DNA from: Terriglobia bacterium
Lineage (GTDB): Bacteria; Acidobacteriota; Terriglobia; Bryobacterales; Bryobacteraceae
NCBI GenBank assembly: GCA_020073615.1
Contig: JAIQEX010000029.1
Coordinates: 1-55,942 of the forward strand
DNA: 55,942 nucleotides
Direction: 5' to 3'
This document shows positions 50,375 to 55,942 of the stretch, piece after piece. The position numbers and the translations under genes were made by a program. Numbering within the stretch: the stretch's first letter is position 1; every line of letters begins with the position of its first letter. The notes below the pieces were generated by a model. It saw only the letters and a program-made list of their open reading frames with translations. It searched no databases and had not been told where the DNA came from.

Positions 50375-53300
50375 CTATTGCAGACCCGCCACAAAAGGCA
50401 GCAGGGCAGGCAGATTCCTGGCCGCTCGTCCCTGCGCGCCGACGGCAGGGATCAGCATCAGACTGTCCACCGCCTGGCCGGAACTGCCGTCCTGGAGCAC
50501 CTGCGTTTCGTCGAACGGATGCCCATTGGGAATCTGCACCGAGGGATGATCGAACGGCGCTTTCTCCCAGCGCACACGATCGTCGGTGAGCGCCTTGAGG
50601 AATGCCACCAGGTTCGCCTTGTCGGTGTCGCTGAGATGCAGCGGTCCGATGAAAGCCGCGCGGTTGGTCGGATTCGGCCCATAGCCGGTGGTGTTGGAGC
50701 CATCGGGGCCCGTGGCGTCTCCACCCCGGTTATAGAAATCCACCACCTGCTCGAGCGTGGCTTGGCCGCCGTTGTGGAAGTACGGTCCGGTCAGCTCCAC
50801 GTTACGCAGCGTAGGGACCTTGAAGGAGCCATCCACGGCATCGCGGAAGCTACCGGTGATGGGCGAGCAGGGGTCCACCTCGAAATTGCAGGTGAACACG
50901 TTGAAGCCGTCCGGCAGGATGTTCGCCAGGTCCGTCACCGGCCCGGTACCCACCGAGGCAGCCTTGGCCTGCCGGCTCCACGACAGCGGATTCCCGAACG
51001 GGTCCGTGCCGCCCGCGCCGATATCCTCCACCGTAGGCCGCACGCCGATGTTATAGAACCCGCTGTCATACAGACCGGCGGTGCCGTCTCCCATGACCAT
51101 GTGTTCTACCAGTGCCCCCAGCTCCCGGTTCGTTCTCAGAGCGCCGGCGGCGCCGGTGAACTCCGCGCCTTTGTGGCACATCACGCAGCCGCCCTTGCCC
51201 ATGAAGACCTGCAGGAAGCCGTCGACCTGTTGCTGGGTCATGGCCTGGGTGTCTCCGGCCACGTAGCGATCATAGGGCGTGTCGTCGGAGACCAGCGTGG
51301 ATTCGTAGAGCATGATCGAAAGCCCCCAGAACAGGGAGAAGTTCTTCTCCATCTGGGTAAAGCCGTCGGCCGTCTTCTGTGTAGACGACCAGAACCTGGG
51401 CTGGAAGGCCCGCTTGATCAGCGTGGCGTAGTCGGTGCTGAGACCGCCCGCGGTGTCCGCAAAGGCCCCTAACACGCTGTCGGTCGGGTCCACCGTCTGG
51501 CCTTCGAGCGGTTTACCCGGTAATAGCCGGTGCGCGATGTGCTCGAAGAGGCGGCCGCCGCAGGACATCTCCAGGTTGCTGAGCGGCGGTCCTACCGATT
51601 GCGAGGCCAGGCTGGCATCCAGGATGCTGATCATCACCGGAGTCAGGTTACCGTTGTTGTCCGCCACCATGATGCTGTTCAGCGGGTCCACGCCGACGGC
51701 GGCATCCCTGGCGCCGAACGGGGTCCGGCCATTGAAGATGTTGTTGGCGCGCCCGTCCCAGAAGCTGCGGAAATTGTAAATGGCATTGATGACCGTGGGG
51801 GTGTTGCGCGGCTCCACCTGGCGCACGTTGATCCCTCTTACCGAGAAGATCGACGACTGCGAAGTGCAGTTATCGCCTTTGGTGTGCGGTAGACCCGGGC
51901 TGACGAAATTCCGCGGGAACACTCCGTTCGACCCGGCGATGTCGTCGGTGTCGAAAACCACCTGCGAGTTGGCATTGGTTGGGTCCTTGAGCTGGTGGAA
52001 CGGGAAATCGGCCAGCTTCAAGGTGTAGTTCGGGCCTCCGCCGGGGGGCGGCCCCACCGTGTTCGACCGGTTGGATGCCGTGAGGTTGAAGGTCTGGCTG
52101 ACAGCTCCACCGAGCTGATTGCGCAGGCCGGGACTGAGCGTGTTCTTCACGCGGTTGTCCGCCCCGGCATGAAAATGGCAACTGCCGCAAGCCATGCCGT
52201 CGCTGCCGGCCTGCTGGTCCCAGAACAAAGCCTTGCCCAGGGCGATGGCCGCGGTTTTATCGACGATGAAATCCGCTATGTTGGGCGGCAGTGGCGCCGC
52301 CACCAGTTTCAGCGATCCGGGCGGCCCGGGAATGTCCGCCGTCGGGTTTGCCGTGGCGCCGCTGTTGGCCACGGTCCCGGTTGCCGAGCCTCCGAAACTG
52401 GAGGTCACCGACACGCTGGCCGGCTTGGCGGCGATGTTGGGAACGCCACCGGGAACGCTGTAGACCGCGGTCAGCGTGTCCAGGGTCAGCACTACGTCCG
52501 GACCGCCGGGAATGTGGAGCGTCAGGACGGGGAGCCCGTTGGTGAGTGAAGACTTGGCGGTCACCTGCAGGCGCGAGGTGGATTGCGTGTAAACCGCCGA
52601 AGCGATGGTCACCACGTCGGCGGGCTGAACGGTGACGGTGGTGGTTGCCGTCGCGCTCTTCCCCAGCTTGTCGGTTGCCGTCAGGCTGAAGGTCAGAGTC
52701 TGGGCCGCCTGCCCCGCGGCGATGGCGGGCGCGGTGAATGTGGGCGTAAGGGTGTTGGCGCCGGCGACAGTCACCGCGGCGCCCGCGGTCTGGGTCCACT
52801 GGAGGGTGAGCGGCAGGCCCGCGGCGCCGTTCGGATCGGTGGCGGTACCGGTCAGGCTCACGGCGGCCCCTCCGCCCACCGATTGCGGCGCGCCCGCATT
52901 CACCGCCGGGTTCTGCGGAGTATTCGCTGCGGGTGTGGCTGCGACCGTGACGGTGGTGGTCGAGGTGGCGGACGCCCCGAGCTTGTTGGTGACCGTCAGG
53001 CTGAAGGTCAGGGTTTGCGCCGCCTGTCCCGGGGCCACCGTGGGAACGGTGAAGGTGGCGTTCGGCGTGTTGGCATTGGCGAGGGTCACCGGCGTTCCCG
53101 CCGTCTGGGTCCACTGGAACGTGAGCGGCAACCCGGCGGCACCGCTGGCGTCGGCAGCGCTGCCGATGAGCGTCACGCCGCCTGCCGAGCTCACCGATTG
53201 CGGCGCGCCGGCATTCACCACCAGGGACTGTGGGCCGGGGGAGTTCCCGGCTGCCTGAACCGTGACCGTGGTGGTCGCCGTCGCCTGCAGGTTCAGACTG

Positions 53301-55417
53301 TCAGTGACCGTGAGGAGGAATGTCAGGATCTGCGGCCCCTGTCCCGCGGCCAGAGTGGGCGCGGTAAAGGTTGGTGTCAGTGTGTAAGCGTTGGAGAGTG
53401 GCGCCGTGGGTCCCCCGACCTGCATCCACTGGTAATAGAGTGGCAACGCGGTGGTGCCGTTAGGATCCGTGGCGGTGCCGGTGAGCGTCACCGGGGCCCC
53501 TGGATTTACCGATTGCGGTGCGCCGGCGCCGATCGCCGGCTTCTGCGGTTCGGTCACCGTGACCGTGACCGTGGAGATGGTCGAGCTGGTGTAACCGTTG
53601 CTCACCACCAGCGAGAAGGTGAGCGTCATAGGCGGCATTCCCCGCCCAACGTTGGGTGCGGTGAAGAACGGATTGACGAAGCCGTTGTCCTGGAGGGCCA
53701 CCGCCTGGCCTCCGGTCTGGAGCCAGGTATAGCTCAGCGGGAGGGGCGGCGTGTTGGGATCCGAGCTGCCGCTGCCGTCGAGGATCACCTGGGACCCGGA
53801 AGGAACCGTCTGGTTCGGTCCGGTGACGGCAAAGGGCGGCAGCAGCACGCCGGACGGCCCGCAGCCGAGAGCCGCCGGCGCGGCCAGACCGGGCCACGGC
53901 GAGAGTTGCCGGAGGCTGCCCGGAGCCTTCGCGCCGGCACCAGCGGCGCCAGTTCCGGCGTACGGCCCCGTTCCATTGGCCAGGAACGGAAATTCCTGCA
54001 GCGGCAGCGGCACCGGGGGGCTGCCCACCACCAGGTTTTCCGGGAAGATGAACTTGAAGTTCGGCGCGTGGAACTGCCCGGCGAGCAGGCCGTTGGCGTA
54101 CGTCTTGGCCGTGGGCAGTGCGATGTCGACGTTGAAGCCGTTGGTGAAGGTGCGGCTGGCCACGCGGATCTCGCGGGTGGCCGGAAGGAAGTCGCCGAAC
54201 TGCAATTGCACGCGGGCGCGTCCCTTCAACGCTCCCGCCGGCGGGCCGCTCGGGTCGGCGGTGCTATAGAACCGGTCGCTCTGCTTGCCGCAGGCATCCA
54301 CGTCCATGGCGAAGATGTCCACTAGGGCCGTGGGATCGGTCGAGAAGGCGGTCACCACCAGTTTCTCCACGGCCTCCTGCGGGAAAAGCGGGTTGGGAAG
54401 CCCGGCCACGCCCAACGACATGTCTTCGATCCGGAGATAAACAGGCATGGTCCCCGGCGCGGTGAAGATCCCCAGGTTGGCGGTGATGGTGTGGGCCGCG
54501 ATGTACTGGCAGTTGTTGGCTGCCGTGGCCGCGCACGCGGGGTCCCTGGTCAGCGTGCCCACGTAGGTGATGTAGTCGCCCACTTCAAACGGTGTCTGCT
54601 GGGTGGCGTCGGGGTCCGCCGGCAGAAGCACCGGCGCCGGCGGCGGCATGGTGTAGATGGTCTGGTAGGCCTTGGTGACCGGGTCCACCGGCCGGTTCCG
54701 CTGCGGGCAGAGTGCATCGTCCGAGACCGCCGGGTCGGTGCGCGGGATGCACATGGGGAAGCCGGTGCGCGCCGCGACGGTCGGGTTCTGATCGTCCACC
54801 GCGAGGCGGACGTCCGGCGAATGCGCCTTGCCGAAGCGCCCGTTGGGATCATTGATGCGCACGCGGGCGCCCGCGGCCGCGCCGAACGTCGTGCCCACCA
54901 GCAGTTCTCCGTTGGCGTAGTCGATGGCGTTGATGAACCCCTGCGCGACGTTGGCCGACTGCTGCGAGATCATGACCAGCCCGGCGACGTACTTGTCGTC
55001 GGTCGCGGACCGCACGATGCGGTTGCCGATGACTGTTATTTCGTAAGTGGTGAGAGGCGCCGGCGAGTCGCTCATCGCCAGCCCGCTCTGGCCCGCGCCG
55101 GCGTAGGGCGGCGGAGCGAGCGTGAAGATCTCGCCCCACGTCAGGGAGGCCGCCGGCATCTCGACCAGCGTATTGCGGGGAATCGTCACCAGGTATCCGT
55201 TCAGCAACACGGTGCCGCCGGAGAAGATGTCTCCGGCGGCATCGACGGTCGCTTTCTGAATGAAGCCGGTCATCTGAAACGGAGAGACAGACTGCAGCAC
55301 AGGTTTGGGCGGCGGCGTCAACCGGACCTCTGCGCCGCGGGCGCCGGCCAGGAACAGCACCAGCCCCACGATACACAGAAGTACCGCCGCAACCGGAACG
55401 CGAGTGAGTCTCTTCAT
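50375..55417 (-). CDS. Giant secreted diheme cytochrome c peroxidase/MauG-like protein with four PKD/Ig-like modules
   Basis: 1680 residues; ATG 55417 has GGAG upstream. Signal peptide: VPVAAVLLCIVGLVLFLAGARGA. Residues ~35-525 form a beta-rich region with no family match. Residues ~527-930 hold four PKD/REJ-like Ig modules (each has SV..G..V.L.G...DPNG.. LPL.Y.W.Q.., ..QTLTFSL.VT, ATTTVTV). Residues ~1040-1640 resemble the CCP/MauG family: heme-binding CGSCH (Cys1077, Cys1080, His1081) and CVMCH (Cys1411, Cys1414, His1415). DPTNANSQVVFDTDD and GSFKVPTLRNVELTGPYFHNGG are typical family blocks; the latter has the Y/H near the second heme. The heme spacing (~334 residues) is far wider than in standard CCP, so an insert lies between. 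It probably reduces peroxide or oxidises an outside partner in the periplasm. It ends with AGLQ. Confidence 0.88.
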   Translation of the reverse strand: MKRLTRVPVAAVLLCIVGLVLFLAGARGAEVRLTPPPKPVLQSVSPFQMTGFIQKATVDAAGDIFSGGTVLLNGYLVTIPRNTLVEMPAASLTWGEIFTLAPPPYAGAGQSGLAMSDSPAPLTTYEITVIGNRIVRSATDDKYVAGLVMISQQSANVAQGFINAIDYANGELLVGTTFGAAAGARVRINDPNGRFGKAHSPDVRLAVDDQNPTVAARTGFPMCIPRTDPAVSDDALCPQRNRPVDPVTKAYQTIYTMPPPAPVLLPADPDATQQTPFEVGDYITYVGTLTRDPACAATAANNCQYIAAHTITANLGIFTAPGTMPVYLRIEDMSLGVAGLPNPLFPQEAVEKLVVTAFSTDPTALVDIFAMDVDACGKQSDRFYSTADPSGPPAGALKGRARVQLQFGDFLPATREIRVASRTFTNGFNVDIALPTAKTYANGLLAGQFHAPNFKFIFPENLVVGSPPVPLPLQEFPFLANGTGPYAGTGAAGAGAKAPGSLRQLSPWPGLAAPAALGCGPSGVLLPPFAVTGPNQTVPSGSQVILDGSGSSDPNTPPLPLSYTWLQTGGQAVALQDNGFVNPFFTAPNVGRGMPPMTLTFSLVVSNGYTSSTISTVTVTVTEPQKPAIGAGAPQSVNPGAPVTLTGTATDPNGTTALPLYYQWMQVGGPTAPLSNAYTLTPTFTAPTLAAGQGPQILTFLLTVTDSLNLQATATTTVTVQAAGNSPGPQSLVVNAGAPQSVSSAGGVTLIGSAADASGAAGLPLTFQWTQTAGTPVTLANANTPNATFTVPTVAPGQAAQTLTFSLTVTNKLGASATSTTTVTVAATPAANTPQNPAVNAGAPQSVGGGAAVSLTGTATDPNGAAGLPLTLQWTQTAGAAVTVAGANTLTPTFTAPAIAAGQAAQTLTFSLTATDKLGKSATATTTVTVQPADVVTIASAVYTQSTSRLQVTAKSSLTNGLPVLTLHIPGGPDVVLTLDTLTAVYSVPGGVPNIAAKPASVSVTSSFGGSATGTVANSGATANPTADIPGPPGSLKLVAAPLPPNIADFIVDKTAAIALGKALFWDQQAGSDGMACGSCHFHAGADNRVKNTLSPGLRNQLGGAVSQTFNLTASNRSNTVGPPPGGGPNYTLKLADFPFHQLKDPTNANSQVVFDTDDIAGSNGVFPRNFVSPGLPHTKGDNCTSQSSIFSVRGINVRQVEPRNTPTVINAIYNFRSFWDGRANNIFNGRTPFGARDAAVGVDPLNSIMVADNNGNLTPVMISILDASLASQSVGPPLSNLEMSCGGRLFEHIAHRLLPGKPLEGQTVDPTDSVLGAFADTAGGLSTDYATLIKRAFQPRFWSSTQKTADGFTQMEKNFSLFWGLSIMLYESTLVSDDTPYDRYVAGDTQAMTQQQVDGFLQVFMGKGGCVMCHKGAEFTGAAGALRTNRELGALVEHMVMGDGTAGLYDSGFYNIGVRPTVEDIGAGGTDPFGNPLSWSRQAKAASVGTGPVTDLANILPDGFNVFTCNFEVDPCSPITGSFRDAVDGSFKVPTLRNVELTGPYFHNGGQATLEQVVDFYNRGGDATGPDGSNTTGYGPNPTNRAAFIGPLHLSDTDKANLVAFLKALTDDRVRWEKAPFDHPSVQIPNGHPFDETQVLQDGSSGQAVDSLMLIPAVGAQGRAARNLPALLPFVAGLQ

Positions 55418-55442
55418 CTGACTTAGCTCCAGAGTTTTCTTG

Positions 55443-55475
55443 AGGGCAGGGGGCCCCCGGGGGGCGCCCCGCCCT
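55443..55475. other. GC-rich imperfect inverted repeat upstream of the CCP-like gene
   Basis: AGGGCAGGGG pairs with CCCCGCCCT around a run GGGGGCCCCC, giving a stem of about 9 bp with one bulge. It lies between two genes on the minus strand. It may end the upstream transcript or affect the leader of the CCP-like gene. Confidence 0.35.
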
Positions 55476-55482
55476 ACCCCAT

Positions 55483-55942
55483 CTAGCGGGCGCGGACCGT
55501 CACGAAGAACCCGTTGTTCTGCGGGTTGGCGTCGGTGCCGCTGAAGGTGCCGAAGCCGCTGGCCGCAAACGTCCCCACCTGGGTTGGTGTGAAGTTCACG
55601 GTGACGGTGGCCGTCCCCCCGCCGGCGAGCGTGCCCAGCACGCAGGTCAGCGTTCCACCCGAGGAGCCGGACGGGGACCCGCTGCAGCTACCCTGGGACG
55701 CGCTCGCCGAGCCGAACTGCAAGCTGGGCGGTAACAAGACGGAGAGCGCCGCTCCGGGGGCGGAAGTTGCGCCGTTGTTCCTGACCTGGAACGTGAAGCT
55801 GTCGGCCGAACCAACCGCCGGACCGCCGTTCTGGGCCGAGCCCGTGACCTGTAAGTCGGCCAGGACTCCGGTAACGGCTCCGCCACCTGCGGCACCACCG
55901 CCGCCAACCGCGCCGCCACCGCCGGCTGCACCACCACCTGCC
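55483..55942 (-). CDS. DUF11/CARDB-like secreted protein, C-terminal part (5' end outside window)
   Basis: 153 codons run from the right edge to a stop at 55483. A Gly/Ala-rich segment (GGGGAAGGGAVTG) leads into a beta-sandwich: DLQVTGSAQNGGPAVGSADS, FTFQVRNNGATSAPGAALSVLLPPSLQFG, VTVNFTPTQVGTFAAS and a final DANPQNNGFFVTVRA. The D.N..NN.....V.V ending and V.N.G...A..V......P are typical of DUF11-type conserved repeats. It lies 65 bp upstream of the CCP-like gene on the same strand and may be co-transcribed. The Gly-rich run could be a flexible linker from a longer upstream part. Confidence 0.72.
   Translation of the reverse strand, partial: AGGGAAGGGGAVGGGGAAGGGAVTGVLADLQVTGSAQNGGPAVGSADSFTFQVRNNGATSAPGAALSVLLPPSLQFGSASASQGSCSGSPSGSSGGTLTCVLGTLAGGGTATVTVNFTPTQVGTFAASGFGTFSGTDANPQNNGFFVTVRAR

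Overview
The window looks like a chromosomal segment of a GC-rich Acidobacteriota, most likely of the Bryobacterales/'Solibacter' type. The main clues are three proteins ending in the Solibacter-type C-terminal domain (TIGR03437 family), a PadR gene joined to an ADOP-type duplicated permease (TIGR03434 family), and many secreted beta-rich proteins. There are no rRNA or tRNA genes, no CRISPR array and no prophage. The only mobile-element trace is the 5' part of an IS66-type transposase cut by the left edge.

Layout. 1-1166: IS66 tnpC fragment and an alkyltransferase-like DNA-repair protein. 1372-6781: two adjacent paralogous secreted 12-blade NHL proteins. 6789-12177: Gfo/Idh/MocA oxidoreductase, parvulin-type PPIase lipoprotein, an apparently exported methyltransferase, a secreted vWA-like protein, a zinc-ribbon protein and proline dehydrogenase. 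12205-12734: a ParE/RelE-type toxin-antitoxin pair. 12862-19002: an envelope operon with two small membrane proteins, a PBP1b-like class A penicillin-binding protein, an exported TPR protein and a TolB-N-like/TPR lipoprotein. 19019-22480: a Tat-type HExxH protein, an ECF sigma factor with a membrane partner, a CopG-like/secreted chimeric frame, and an SRPBCC-ArsR pair with a readable promoter and twin operators. 22572-31977: enolase-superfamily enzyme, MgtC, glutaryl-CoA-dehydrogenase-like enzyme, membrane-fused spermidine-synthase-like protein, a 1067-residue BACON-like adhesin-type protein and a heptad-repeat protein. 32075-39910: LolA plus a type IV pilus/type II secretion assembly operon (pilC, pilB, pilM, pilN, pilO, pilP-like) ending in a pseudopilin-like protein with a collagen-like Gly-X-Y tail. 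39959-41115: a secreted beta-helix protein broken at a G7 tract. 41328-44302: PadR-ADOP with a near-perfect operator over its promoter. 44310-50347: zincin, cmk, aspartokinase, secreted HExxH protein, tandem Usp and acyl-CoA synthetase. 50375-55942: a 1680-residue MauG/cytochrome c peroxidase-like diheme protein carrying four PKD/Ig-like modules, then a partial DUF11-like protein.

The strongest leads are: (1) the PBP1b-like gene with its two downstream exported partners, which could be an Lpo-like peptidoglycan-synthase activator set; (2) the collagen-tailed pseudopilin at the end of the pilus operon; (3) the PKD-CCP fusion; (4) two clear self-regulatory promoters (SRPBCC-ArsR and PadR-ADOP), both with TTGCAT -35 boxes; (5) the G-tract frameshift in the beta-helix gene; (6) the exported methyltransferase; (7) G-rich intergenic repeats placed directly after stop codons. 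All functions are inferred from sequence by eye; no database search was run.
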